A stretch of 64,000 nt of DNA from Branchiostoma floridae (GCF_000003815.2 NC_049995.1:8686007-8750006); one strand, 5' to 3'; numbered from the stretch's first letter, positions 35,301 to 47,382 are shown. Translations and numbers: made by a program. The notes: generated by a model from the sequence alone, not told the origin.

Positions 35301-36114
35301 GCGCGACCCTACATGGCGCCATAGACCGGGTGGTACGAGGACCGTGCCCTGAGGGAGACAGGGACTGTGGTGACACCGCATTCGGGTTGTGCCTGGCATG
35401 CGAAGGACAACAAGGTACACGTGTGGACCAATCACTGGCGTCTATTTGCTATGTTGCCATAACGTCTTATTAGTATGGGTTTATGTGACAAAACATACAC
35501 GCATTCAAGGAAGTATGGAATTTCAACACTTAAACAATGTCGGGCCAGGCGTTATGTCACATTAAACAGCAGGAAAAGGGACTTACTTATTAGATTATTC
35601 ATGTAACCAAAAACAGAGATAATATTTTTGAAAGTTGAAATCCCTCATCATTCCTACAAGTGTGCATGCATTTATTGGCCCATCATGGATGTACGAATTT
35701 CTTCTTCATAAACCTAGCTAAGCTTATCATGACGTTATGGCTTTGAAACAAATGGAAATGGATGCTTGTGATTGTATCGTTGACCGAAATACAGTGTACT
35801 GATACCTATTGCTCTCTTTCACAACTCTTAAGCATGAAATGTAAACTTTACTGTTTCAATGAACTGCGCTTGAGATATGTTGTCATGTAATTTGATATAT
35901 CTATTAGGAGTTAGTACAACTAGAGAGATCCATAAATCATAGCTATAATTATTATTTATGATGGAAACTAATTTGCCATTTGCTGATATTTTCAGACCCA
36001 CTGTCGACCAGTGGCGCTTCCAACCACCTGACCACGGCCACAGCTCCCAGCATCGCACGCGCATGCGCAACGTATGCTGTCACTGTGCTCCTGATAGCAA
36101 CAGCAGTGGCTTGA
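32379..36114 (+). CDS. Secreted or GPI-anchored protein with CCP-like and SRCR-like regions
   Basis: Five exons in phase: 32379-32433, 33219-33337, 33997-34126, 34926-35414, 35996-36114 (TGA), 303 residues. Residues 1-18 (MLLPVLALLSVSTTLTAS) form a signal peptide. Residues 19-101 contain six Cys in two exons, with CDYGY and FYYCNRVNGTW resembling a complement control (sushi) arrangement. Residues 103-175 contain RLVGGASYGCVELF, QQWGPVRGWV and MEWANLACRNLRFP, which match the opening pattern of an SRCR domain; the rest is divergent. The last exon is Thr/Ser-rich and ends in a hydrophobic tail (YAVTVLLIATAVA) with nothing after it, typical of a GPI attachment signal. N-glycosylation sites: NVT (twice) and NGT. 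An extracellular recognition or binding role is plausible but not shown. No known orthologue is recognised. Confidence 0.72.
33437..33529. repeat. 93-base hairpin in intron 2 of the SRCR-like gene
   Basis: AACTCGGTAGGATTTT and ACGCGGTAGGACTTTG on the left arm pair with CAAAGCCCTACCGCGT and AATTCTACCGAGTT on the right arm (about 33 bases, few mismatches, loop about 27). Could be a small MITE or a hairpin RNA. Confidence 0.6.
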
Positions 36115-36880
36115 AAAGTATTCTGGGAAGGTAGCAGCAACGTTCAGAGAAACGTCAACAGACATCATATGTGCAAAGACAGGATGGAATTTCAATTCAA
36201 AATAACTTCAATGCTCGCGATTGGTTGGACGCTAACCAATCAGTTGCTAGAAGATCGATAGTAATTACGTCAAGCAGAGTGTCAAACAGTCGGTTTTAAT
36301 GCTTCACAATTTCTTTTTATTCTCATAAAATCTCAGAAAATAATTGTCAACTCAATCTGTATAATATTTACTATGTGTGTTTCCTATATATGTATTACGC
36401 GTTTTACTGTGTATTTTCATATAGCCAGACGACGTGGACCAATCAGAATGCCCCATTTCATGTTGGTTATGACGCCGTAACACATAGAATTCCGGCCAGC
36501 CAGGTGTTGAAAAATTTTAACACCTGACCAATCAGAAGGAGCGATACACAGGAATTTAACCAATCAGAATAGCACAGAGCACGAAGGAAATATCAGACCC
36601 CACAGAGACTCGGGGGAGGAATGATCACGAATACAGTACAGTAAACGTTTGAAAAGGATTGACATGCCAAGACTATAATGTTTTGAATATTTTCTGCGGA
36701 AATGTTGGTTTCAAAATGCAATCTGTAATCTCCTTTAATACAAATGTATGTACCAAAGAACAAATATGAATTTTCTGTGTCTGTGTCTGTTGTTTCACTA
36801 CTTTCGGGCGACGTCCCAGCAAGAGAACACAAAGAGCTCGTGAAACGTACCAGGTCGGGTTTTGAATTGGCAATGTGACA
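36115..36880. other. Intergenic region with four CCAATCAG words
   Basis: ACCAATCAG occurs near 36233, 36436, 36528 and 36559, three of them followed by AA. No exon is seen. The two flanking genes converge here, so promoter function is doubtful and the words may belong to an old repeat. Confidence 0.4.
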
Positions 36881-39800
36881 TTAGACACAAACATACGACA
36901 ACATGTAAGAAACCTCCTCAGATATGACATCGTTAGTTGGGTGGACATTGTCCTCGTGAAACTGGCAGTCGGTCATTTCCCACGTGTCCACCAACACAAC
37001 AGGCAACCCAGAGAACATCTCCTTCAAGACCAGATATATCTGAAATAGCGGCCATTCGTCCAGGTGATTGAAGCTCGCTCCTGTCGTATTCGGGGGTTTG
37101 ATGACGACAATTGTCTCGGGTTCTCTACTGCGCAGGCGCAAGATGGCGGCCCGAACGGCTCGAACGCGGCGGATGAAAACACTGAGAGGATGATTGCTGA
37201 AATGCAGCCCAAGTGTGACCACGACCACTCTGTCGGGTCCTCCGGGGATGCTGTCAATGATTCGAGCTAAATTACTCAGCACAGTGGCGTTCGTCCACGT
37301 GTAGGTTTTTAAGGGGGTTCCGTGCGACTGGTACCGGGTTGTTATGTTCCATTCTGTCTCCAAGTAGTGCACTGGCCCGGCCGTTGCGGATGTGAAGTAA
37401 GGAACCGGAATATTCTCCATGTTTAGGAGCTTGGCTAAAAACTCAGCCCACTGCCGGACGGTTGAGTCCCCGAGAAAGTCGAGAATTTTGTTTTGCAGGC
37501 ATTTCTTGTACTCCAATGGCGACAGCCTCGTTGTCGCGCAGACACGTGATACCCACCGGCCATTGCGGTAATACCCAGAAGGTACCGGGACAGGAAGCCC
37601 AGGTCGGCAACTCGGTAGCTGCTCCTCCTCGTCTGCTCCAGACGAATTCCCTGCCACCTGGATTGTGGAATTTTTGCTTTGAATCTCGGCTTTGATGGCC
37701 TCGAGACCCCGTCCATTTCTGGAAAAAAAAGGACATTTTTAGTGTTTATCGGAGGGTAAAAAAATAGCCAACAGGCCACAGCCCACTAAAACAGTATCCT
37801 ATTCATTCAATTATAGAAAACATGAAAGAAAAAGGCTGTCAAAAGTCACCTACCTGAGGTTTAGTCCATAGAAAACTCAGGAGTCTGATTTCTAAAGTGT
37901 GTATCTGGTGATTTTGAAGACATTTCTAACAGTGGAATTCGAAAGTGTTGCTAAACCACCGGAACAAACTCTAATGATCTTTGACCTCTCTAGATAAGAA
38001 TTGAAGACACCCGATCTACACTTACTCTAGACTGTGCCGGACACGCCAAACATGGCCAAAATCATATGTTCCTCTGACAAAATAAAATAGCCAAAATCCT
38101 TACTGTAATTTTCAGCTCCAAAATGCCTACATTTTCCAAGAAAAAAACTTCTTAGACTTATTCTTTTGTTCGAGGCCTAATGGCATGAAATTGCACACTC
38201 TACGCATGCCTCTAATTGTGACACTTTATCAGCAGCTTTAGTCTGCTCCTGAACCGCGGCAAAGGAGTGAAACAAAACTGAAAACGGATGACTGCCAGAA
38301 TAGTATGAGCAATTGTGAGAACCTAAATTTCTGGTTCTGGTCTCTGTTTGCAAGAGCTCATGACTATTTCTCCGGTAAGGTGGTATCTCACTGCGCTTAG
38401 GGCGCCGGTGCGGCACTGCGGGGTTCGTTCACTGCGGCACTGTTGTGTTATTTTATAATTTATATATTGCGTAATATGGACAGCAAAATACACAAAACGT
38501 TAGAAAATTCGTAATCTTTCGAACCCCGCAGTACCGCACCGTAGTGCAGTGAGATACCACCTGCACGTTGTGTGTTCGCCTTCCGAGTTACTTCATAAAC
38601 CATGGGCGATAGGCCATCGAGTTTTTGTCGAAATCGCTGTTGCTTTATTTTTACGTATACACTCAACACACACTGTATACAGTACTACCGTACTGTGTAC
38701 TCGGTCCATTGAATCAAATAATAAACAACCATGCTGAGCTTGAAAGACGCACTGTGTACGCCGAGCTCCGTTTGCTGCGTCGTTCTAGATCACGGGGATA
38801 GTTCGCGCAAAGGTCGACGGGTGTAGAACAGTTTCGCAGTTGGCTCGAACGCGTTCGCGAAGCCCTACTCGAACCGATGAACCGCCAAGGGGCTAACTTC
38901 TCTAACTACATAAAAGTGACTGGGTAGGAAATACTATCCGGAAAGAGCGTTACCAATAGGGGTGGCAGCAGGAAATGTGACTTAGAACCATGGTTCTATG
39001 ATGGATCTGGGGCTTCTCGGCTTTTACGTGAGAATAGTTTTCGGCGTTGCTGGTTTGACAAAAGGCAATAATAGGCCATCGAGTATTTGTTGAAATCAGT
39101 ATTACATGTACTTTGTCGTACTGAAATAAGACTCCATGAACTCAAACAGTGTGCACTCGTTCCACAGAGATTCACGAGAATCAATCATACACTGACTACC
39201 AAACACACAGTGTACTCGGTCCACTCAAATATTCCCGGGAATCATACACTAACACACTCTGTGTCTTGTTCACTGGAAGAATTCCGAGAATCATAACACT
39301 AACATACACCGTGCACTCAGTCCACTGAAAGAATCCTGAGAATCATACACAATCATACACACGGTGTACTTGGTTCACTGAAACTTTCGCGGGAACTTTT
39401 CTGGGTCTCGCGTCTGATTGTCTAGCAATGATGTAATCGTCTTGTGCAGCAGCGACCCTACCGGCCAGGTATGGTACTGCTGGTAACGCTGTTCCCCGGA
39501 AATCGGACTTTACAAAATGCTGCATATTTTCTTTATTATTAGGTGTTGTGTCCTAAGGAATCTTACATGTCTAGAAAATAACACCTAGATAATAAGTCAA
39601 TGTGTTTTATTTCATTGCGGCATTTCGCCGAAAACAAGGGCTTTTGAAACGGCGTTTCCTACCTATTCATTATTGTTCCTAACACCAAAGCGTTCGGAAG
39701 TCAGTGTTCGGCAAACTTCGGGTGATTTCGGCAACCGTTCGTATGTGTGATTCTTTGGAATCGACAGCGTGTTTGTGTAACCGCTAAGTGTACGATTCTC

Positions 39801-42800
39801 GGGAATCTTTCCGTGGACCGAGTACACAGTAGCCTGGGTACCATCCGGATAGTAGTTCGCTCCTATGTTCGCTTCTGCTATCCGTCTGGAGACTTGAACA
39901 TTCAAACCGTTTGGTGTTAAAATCAGTTAATGAGCGAATCAAGGAATGGGTTCTAGAGCGCTGGTTCGATGACAACCGGCCCTCTCGCAAGTGACGGAGG
40001 GCGTTTCCGGTGTTGGAACATCGTTTCGAAGGAGCGCTTGAATCCATTCCATAATTCGCTCATATGTGGGGACCAATCAGCGCGTGCTTCCACTTTTTGT
40101 ACGATTCCAGACGTTGAGATGGTCCGCGTTCCCAGACGGAAACACAGTGAAGCGACTGTATATAGTGTATAGTGAATGTCAGAGCTAAAAGCGACGGTAT
40201 ATAGTACATAATGAACGCCGGAGCAAACTACTTTCCGGATGGTACCCAGGCTAAGTACACAGTGTGTGTAAGTGAAAACAATGTGTGTAAGTGTACGATT
40301 CTCGGGAATCTTTCCGTGGACCGAGTACCCAGTGTGTATAAGTGTACGATTCTCGGGCATGAATTTTTCCGTGGACAGAGTACCCAGTGTGTGTAAGTGT
40401 GCGATTCTCGGCAATCTTTCCTTGGAGTCAGATATTTATTACAGCAAACTAATACTGATTTCAACAAAAACTCGATGGCCTACCGCCTATGCATAAACTT
40501 GAAATATCGCATCTCCTCTTCAGTCAGCCCTAGGTCCGTATGTTCTTTAAGATAGCCATTGTGCCGATGGAACACTGACTGCTTACAGGCCACGCCTTCA
40601 GGTCTCTGGCAGTACCACTCCACTCCTGCATAGCTAGAGATGGTCGGGCACCAAAAAAATAGCCAATTAAAACATGCCTCATATCAATCTATCACTTTTT
40701 GACAGTTTGACAGTCTATTTGAGAGTTGGTGCACCACAGACGTTCCTTACAACCACGCGGTCCTTTTATTTCGTATAACGATGGGCATTTTACAAGCCAC
40801 TGCCTTGATTTGGCCGATAACTTCAGTCGTTACGTTATCAATTCCATTGAATTATGTGTGACAAGATATAATGATCTACGCCATTTTCTGTTCATAAATA
40901 CGATTCTTAGTACATGTATCGGTCCAGTACGTGCGATATCTGCTTATACAAAAATGAAAAATCTTTTGTTATATATATCATGTTATCTGTGTTTAGTTTT
41001 TTGAAGGCAGCTTTTTGCTAAACTCTCTTTTTTTGCACGTATGCAGCCATATAATGGAATTAACATATCCTAAAATCAAATAAATGACTAACCTATCAGA
41101 GAAGTCACAGATGCCACCACCCTCAGGAATCTGCAAGTCGTTGGGATTCAAACTGCACCAACCAGTCGACGATTTATTTCCAGTGATGTATCTTCGCTGA
41201 TACCTACATCCAAGATATTTGAATAACGTATTAGTTATGATAACTATGACAGCAGCATTCGACTTTCGTCAGTCTTTATCATATTTACGAGAAATGTATC
41301 CAAAATATCTGCACTCAACATTGCCCTGAAGAAGGTGACAAAGGGTCACTGAAAAGTCGGTGAAAACAAAACAATAGTAAAAACAAAGAATCCCTTTATT
41401 CAGTGACCTATCAATCTGATGAAATCATTTACGGATATCATATAGTAACACGTGTTTCGATGTCTGTCAGACACCATCACTAGGATCGATTAAAATGACT
41501 GGATCTGCTTGTCGCTGCACTACTTATATCCGATGAAGGTGGCGCTGCAGCAGCAAGAATACTGTCCCCAACGTGACTCAGTTTGTATCCCCCTTCTCTG
41601 TTATCTCTGCTATAAGTAGCAGCGAGAAGCAGATCCAGTCATTCTAACCCTGATGATGGTGTCTGACAGACATCGAAACGTTGGACGTGAGTACTTCCCT
41701 GGTTGTGTGTAAAAAAAACTTTATCACATGAGCATTTACCAACCTGATTTAACTATTTCGGATAATTCGCTGCCTATAGTCTTTGATAACAAGGGGTGGG
41801 CACCGGTGTCACAGCGATCCCCCCATGTGTTTTAGGGCCTACCAGTTCAAGAAAATAACAAGAGTGAAGAAAAGGAGAATTGATAGTTATTTTTACCAAG
41901 CTTCTACAGTCAAACTTGGTCTAAAACAGAGGCAGGTAAGTGTTGTTAACATGAGTTGAATAGGAATTTAAATTAGGTCGGTCCAGGTTCCGGTCCTTAC
42001 CTGGAACCTGGACCTGACCCTCTGGACCTGGACCTGAATTTTCTGTACCGGTACCCATCCCTAGTCTTAACGGAAGTAGAATGTTCTACCAGCTGCGGTT
42101 GAAGGGGAAACCTTCAGCCACACGTTTGATGACACGGACTGCGCTGGAGGAGTGGACCATCCGCACACTAACGGTGACGTCACCCTCCCACAGGAGCCGA
42201 AACGTCACCCCGTACGTCCCGTTCCCGAAGTCCCGGACCCGGCCGGGCGCACTGGACTTGGTCCTCTCGGTGTAGATCTTAGCACGGAAGAAATCTCCTC
42301 CATAAGTCTTCTCTCTTGTGTGGTGAAATTGGAAAACAATGCAACATAAACTCATTCGAAAACTGCAATTTCACGATAAGGCCACACTGAATCAATTCAT
42401 GGATGACATCCTCTGGAGACCCCAAAGCTAATCAACGAGGCTAAAAAAACTCCAGCAAAACAAAACCAAGCAAAACCACAGGACTAAACATCCCCTGGCA
42501 TGCTTTCCCAGTCTCGGTTTGTCTAATGAACTCTGTATTAACGTTATGAAAAAAACACAGATATTTGAAAACCCATGACAGTAAATGGAGCGAGAAACAT
42601 GGTACGTTATTATCGAAAACGATGGACTAAAATGAGTAACGTTACAGAGTAAAAAGAGGAAAGAGAATGTATTTTTCTCTACACTCCATAGGTTTCATTA
42701 CAAATAAACGGATTCAAGTGGTGTTATGGCTCTCGTGAAATATATTCGTCATATATTGCATGACGTCACCACCACCTGTATCCCATGTATGACGTCACCT

Positions 42801-44845
42801 GTTGCGCATGTCCTTTGCACGGATCAGCACAGACAAAATGTCGCCGACTCTGTAGACAGACCCCGGATGTAGGATCTGGAATTCCGTGAAGTCTGCAGAG
42901 GTTGCCGTTTCGTTGTCTGCTGGAATATCGAGGTAGCTGCCCGTGAATTCCTGCAGAAGCCTAGACAGCCGAGCGCCTTCTTCGTCTGGGGTGGTTTTGT
43001 CACCAGAACCGTTTGGGAAAATATTCCGGCTGAAAGACAGAAATAGCAATCTGTATTGTGTTGGTAAAAGTCAGACATCCGGGTAATAAGATACACAAGA
43101 CAACAGTTACTCATCACAATAAGCTGGATAGGATTTTGTAAACAGTCAGACGTTTAAGGCGGTATCTACTACCTTTCGTTAGTGACAAAGACAGATTAGT
43201 AGCCAAACAGGTATTGGTTGGACAACTACAAATATTTATTAGTTCAATACCTGTTTCACTACAGATTTTTTTCAGTCACGAACGAAAAGTAGTGAATGAA
43301 GTGAAGCTAAAAACACAGTACATATACGTATTTTGTTTTAGAATTTTACAGGCTTTTATGTTTATTCGTTCTCGAATTTATTACATGGATGACGTCCATA
43401 TAAGCAATTTTCGTCCGTTTCCAAAAAAGTTTTCGACCAAACTGTAAATCGTACAAAGCAGATGTAAAATGAGCACTAATGTGCGGTAAATTGAAAAGAA
43501 TGTCGAAAACGGATACTAATGTCATAGAATCTCAAAGTAAATTCCAACGTCGACGAGTAAAATGTGAGAGAACAAAAATGAAAAATCTATTGTTCGGTAA
43601 CGTTAGACCATATCTCTGTATTTTTACGCATTTGCTAGCTGACCACTTGGATTTCGTAATGAAGGCAACGTTTTTATTGACTTAACTTTTCTATTCAAAC
43701 AAACAAACAAATTCGCACGCTCGCATCAGTTTTGGGGTTCCTAGAAGATGGCATCCATATAATAAAATAAACATGGCCTGTTGCACATGTGTTAAGTAAA
43801 GCTGAGGGCACAACCCGCCGTACGTGCAATTTGTCCGTACGTTTTTTTGGGGGGGAGGCCACGTCCGCCACGCATTTTTGAAAACGTTCAGGCTGTACAG
43901 GGCAGGCGCGTCGCCCGTACTGGCACGTACGGGTGTGAATCCGCAGCCCGATGGCACGCAAAGTTTTGCCTGCACGTAAAGTTCTACGGCGTGTCTGCGT
44001 GATCACAAATCCGTCGGATTCCCTACGAGTTCGTACGGAGGCGGTACTTACCACTTACGGATCCCAAAAGATTGCCCACGTTTTGGCACGTAGACAGCAC
44101 GTATTTGCACGTACGGCGGGTTGTGCCCTTAGCTTAACAGTGATAAAATTGTAGACTGCATTTCTAACACTATACTATACAACTACTACCGCGTACATTG
44201 ACTTTAACACATATGGGTAAATGAGCGCCATCTTGTCTGCATCGTTGTAAAAGTCTCAATCTGTCTGGGCCTCTTCACGTCCCTCTACGGGCGTTGGCGT
44301 TTATTGTAGGGGGAGGGGGGGGGGCACTGATTTCCAACATATGGCGCCAAGGTTTCTATGGCGGGAAGATGTTGCCGGGAAGGTTTTGTGGCCGCCCGCT
44401 TAAAGGAGACCCGTCAAGACCTTCCCGACATGAAAACCTTGGCGCGGTATGTTGAAAATCGCGAATCAGCCCCCCCCCCCCCCCCAAAAAAAAATCCCCC
44501 CCCGTTGTCCGGAAAGTGGTTTCGATTTTTCCCCATCTGTCCGTTTTTGGAAATACCGGAAAATNNNNNNNNNNNNNNNNNNNNNNNNNNNNNNNNNNNN
44601 NNNNNNNNNNNNNNNNNNNNNNNNNNNNNNNNNNNNNNNNNNNNNNNNNNNNNNNNNNNNNNNNGAAGGCAGATTGCCGTACCTACAGAAAAGCTAAATA
44701 TGGAAAATCCGTACCTTAATGGAGCTGGGGCTCGGGAAGGTTGGTAAGAACGAAGTTGCCAGGACTGTTTGTTTGCCAAAGCGAAGAACAGGAAAACAGA
44801 CGTTCCCATGGCAACCGTCACAACAAATTTCAACTTGGTTTTCAT
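36881..44845 (-). CDS. NXPE family protein, copy 1 (six coding exons)
   Basis: Minus-strand exons: 44845-44715, 43029-42799, 42314-42090, 41203-41093, 40633-40499, 37718-36881 (TAA). Phases agree and the total is 557 codons, so 556 residues, the usual NXPE length. Residues 1-44 give a short cytosolic tail and a signal anchor (VAMGTSVFLFFALA), as in type II Golgi proteins. Exon 2 ends VYRVGDILSVLIRAKDMRNR and exon 3 holds TYGGDFFRAKIY and NGTYGVTFRLLWEGDVTVSV, the neurexophilin-like beta domain. The last exon is the PC-esterase domain: GDS motif with Ser363, and the D-x-x-H block with Asp534 and His537. PC-esterase domains modify glycoproteins or glycans in related families; the substrate here is unknown. 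Exon 5 uses a weak donor GTTTAT that abuts a transposon. Intron 1 contains a 100-N gap and a MITE. Confidence 0.93.
38379..38561. mobile_element. MITE with GGTGGTATCTCACTG TIRs
   Basis: Starts GGTGGTATCTCACTGCGC and ends TGCAGTGAGATACCACC. An inner inverted pair (GGTGCGGCACTGCGGGGTTC / GAACCCCGCAGTACCGCACC) makes it a near-complete palindrome. It sits in the last intron of NXPE copy 1 and is absent at the matching place in copy 2 (near 53350), which dates it after the duplication. Confidence 0.82.
38601..40491. mobile_element. 1.9-kb palindromic element inserted at an NXPE splice donor
   Basis: TIRs CATGGGCGATAGGCCATCGA (left) and, read inverted, CATAGGCGGTAGGCCATCGA (right) extend about 35 bases. 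A 7-bp duplication CATAAAC flanks it (38594-38600 and 40492-40498). Inside, each half has direct repeats of roughly 60-70 bases built on a TCTCGGGAATC / CCGAGTACACAGTGTG theme (39180-39400 and, inverted, 39780-40430), and a central inverted pair (GAGCGAATCAAGGAATGG / CCATTCCATAATTCGCTC). No transposase frame is seen. Copy 2 of the gene shows the empty site. Confidence 0.85.
41326..41720. repeat. Fold-back repeat with CTGATGA...GAAAC words, NXPE copy 1 intron
   Basis: CGATGTCTGTCAGACACCATCA near 41459 faces its inverse GGTGTCTGACAGACATCG at 41659. Between them ACTGGATCTGCTT and AGCAGATCCAGT are inverted. Related copies occur at 54680-54990 (NXPE copy 2) and, shorter, at 13640-13800. A dispersed family. 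Confidence 0.7.
43806..44128. mobile_element. Harbinger-like MITE in NXPE copy 1 intron 1
   Basis: TIRs GGGCACAACCCGCCGTACGT and ACGTACGGCGGGTTGTGCCC, perfect over 20 bases and extending further. Flanks TGA / TTA could be a mutated 3-bp duplication. The interior is rich in CGTACG and ACGTA words. No open frame of its own. Confidence 0.85.
44565..44664. other. Assembly gap (100 N)
   Basis: Exactly 100 N in NXPE copy 1 intron 1, 50 bases from the exon 1 donor. It directly follows C-rich and fold-back sequence (AACATATGGCGCCAAGG / CCTTGGCGCGGTATGTT, about 44335-44455), a likely cause of the break. Confidence 0.99.
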
Positions 44846-44907
44846 CTCTTGACGGTCTAATAAAAGAGAGGCGCGATATTCAGTTCTGGTATTCAAACAG
44901 ATACATT

Positions 44908-44943
44908 GTACACACACACACACGCACACACACACACACACAC

Positions 44944-44980
<37 letters not shown>

Positions 44981-45090
44981 CGCACACACACACGCGCACT
45001 CAGACACGCGCGCAAGTACACGCACACACACGTTCACACACAAATTTACAGGTACACGCACACAGACACAGAGAAATCCACACACACACA
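44908..45090. repeat. (CA)n-rich microsatellite upstream of NXPE copy 1
   Basis: Mostly CA dinucleotides with CG and CAAA interruptions, starting about 65 bases upstream of the start codon. Reading frames of alternating Thr/His or Val/Cys across it are artefacts. Confidence 0.95.
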
Positions 45091-47382
45091 CGAACATGTC
45101 CTAACCTTCTCTCGACCAGTAAATGACTTAGTCCCGACTGTGTTCCGAATGCTATCTAACATATTCCCAAACAACTCTACGCTAAATTTGGGACCGGCGG
45201 TTACTGTCGCATTTGTTTTGTCACGAACATGCAAATGAGCAAACGCCCGATTTCACGACCACATAGTCAGAATATGACCTTACGATGCAACGCTACACGT
45301 GGATCATCCAATCCGGGCACGCGCCGAGGAAGCCCAGGACAGCGATCGTGCCCCACGACACATGTCTATGATTCTGCTGTGCAACTGACAACTTACAATT
45401 GACGAATCGCTGAGAAAAATGATGCGCCACGACGTATGTCTATGATTCTGCTGTGCAACTGACAACTTTCAATTGACCAAGGAGGTTGAAAGAGGATACT
45501 TGAATTGACGAATCGCTGAGAAAAATGATGCCCCACGACGTATGTCTATGATTCTGCTGTGCAACTGACAACTTACAATTAACGAATTGCTGGAGAAAAT
45601 GATGCGTGTAAGCAATAGTAGACGTGTCTTCGCGATTTTACTTGGCATCCGACAACTTGCACTGAATGCAACGCATCTCCCAGGAACCTGACTTAGGCCT
45701 GATGTGTGCCTGACAACTGACGCCGAACGCATCAGAGTCAGATTCAGACCGTATATGAATATGTGACATATGACAGTGCGAAGGACTAATTCTGTCATCC
45801 GTCCTAGTATGATGGTAGATTTTAAATCTAACATCCGACAATGGTCCTTACACCCGGTGTCAGATTTTAAATAAAACATGTGACATTGGTCCTTACACCA
45901 TGTCAGGTTTTAAATCTAACATCTGACATTGGTCCTAACATCTGATTAGTCTTATACAATGTACCTAACGTTGCCTTACATTGAACCCGTTTTACAAATG
46001 TTGTGCAATAAACTCTGACTTGACTCGACTTGATGTTAGGTAAAAAATCTGACATGGTGTAAAGACCAATGTCAGATGTTAGATTTAAAATCTGACACCG
46101 GGTGTAAGGACCGTTGTCAGATGTTAGTAGGGCGGATGACAGAATTAGTTCTTCGCACTGCGTATATCACATATTCACATCATAACGGTAGCACTGTCAG
46201 ATGCGCAATCAAACATAACAGAACGGTACCGATGAATCTTGTGTTACATCAGATGTCAGTTTGATATCAGATGACAGCTTGTTAAGGTATACATCTCAGT
46301 TAGACACCACTGTCCGACTAGCATTGAAATGAAGGGAATTGTGCTGATATAAATGTCAGATGTTAGAAAAGGACGAATTTCAGATGTCAGTAAAAAATTA
46401 GATGTCGTGTGGCGGAATCAATTGTTCGTTCATTTCGCCTTACTCGGGTCAGATGTCAGTTATAAATTAGAGGAACGTAATAATCATAGCTCCATCACAC
46501 TGTATCACATGTAATATCTACTTTCTACGTTGCATGTCATAGACATGGGGCATCATTTTCCCCAGCGATTCGTTAATTGTAAGTTGTCAGTTGGGTCTCA
46601 GTTGCACAGCAGAATCATAGACATACGTCGTGGGGCATCATTTTCCCCAGCGATTCGTCAATTATAAGTTGTTAGTTGCACAGCAGAATCATAGACATAC
46701 GTCGTGGGGCATCATTTTCCCCAGCGATTCGTCAATTATAAGTTGTTAGTTGCACAGCAGAATCATAGACATACGTCGTGGGGCATCATTTTCCCCAGCG
46801 ATTCGTCAATTATAAGTTGTTAGTTGCACAGCAGAATCATAGACATACGTCGTGGGGCATCATTTTCCCCAACGATTCGTCAATTATAAGTTGTTAGTTG
46901 CACAGCAGAATCATAGACATACGTCGTGGGGCATCACTAAGTTTTCCCAGCGATTCGTCAATTGAAAGTTGTCAGTCGCACAGCAGAATCATAGACATAC
47001 GTCGTGGCGCATCATTTTTCTCAGCGATTCGTCAATTATAAGTTGTTAGTTGCACAGCAGAATCATAGACATACGTCGTGGCGCATCATTTTTCTCAGCG
47101 ATTCGTCAATTGTAAGTTGTCAGTTGCACAGCAGAATCATAGCAGAATCATAGACAGAATCATAGCAGAATCATAGACAGACGTCGTGGGGCACGATCGC
47201 TGTCCTGGGCTTCCTCGCGTGCCCGGATTGGATGATCCACGTGTAGCGTTGCATCGTACTCTGACTATGTGGTCGTGTAATCGGGCGTTTGCTCATTTGC
47301 ATGTTCGTGACGAGACAAGCATTCGGGACACAGTCGGGACTAAGTCATTTACTGGTCGAGAGAAGGTTAGGACATGTTCGGG
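45091..47382. mobile_element. 2.3-kb palindromic transposon-like element with internal satellite
   Basis: The left end CGAACATGTCCTAACCTTCT and the right end AGAAGGTTAGGACATGTTCG are exact inverses, and pairing extends about 270 bases (45091-45360 against 47180-47382) with a deletion in the right arm. Next inside each arm come tandem units of about 74 bp, about three on the left and seven or eight on the right. The middle (45830-46130) is a second inverted pair built on TGACATTGGTCCTTACACC. No transposase frame. Probably non-autonomous. Confidence 0.8.
46533..47170. repeat. 74-bp tandem array (7-8 units)
   Basis: CAGCAGAATCATAGACATAC starts units at 46607 (in variant form), 46681, 46755, 46829, 46903, 46981, 47055 and 47129: exact 74-bp spacing except one of 78. 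Several middle units are identical. The inverse array at 45355-45610 has about three units. Confidence 0.92.

Noticed and set aside
35022-35435. Minus-strand frame of 137 codons
   Set aside because: Antisense shadow of the large SRCR-like exon.
39663-40467. Overlapping frames on both strands (up to 153 codons)
   Set aside because: They lie in the palindromic transposon at 38601-40491 and translate its direct repeats; no transposase motif.
44414-45126. Long Val/Cys or Thr/His reading frames across the CA tract and gap
   Set aside because: Translation of dinucleotide repeats and N; only the NXPE exon 1 part (44715-44845) is coding.
46533-47170. Regular spaced repeats that could suggest a CRISPR array
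   Set aside because: Units are tandem 74-bp copies without unique spacers, inside a eukaryotic transposon.
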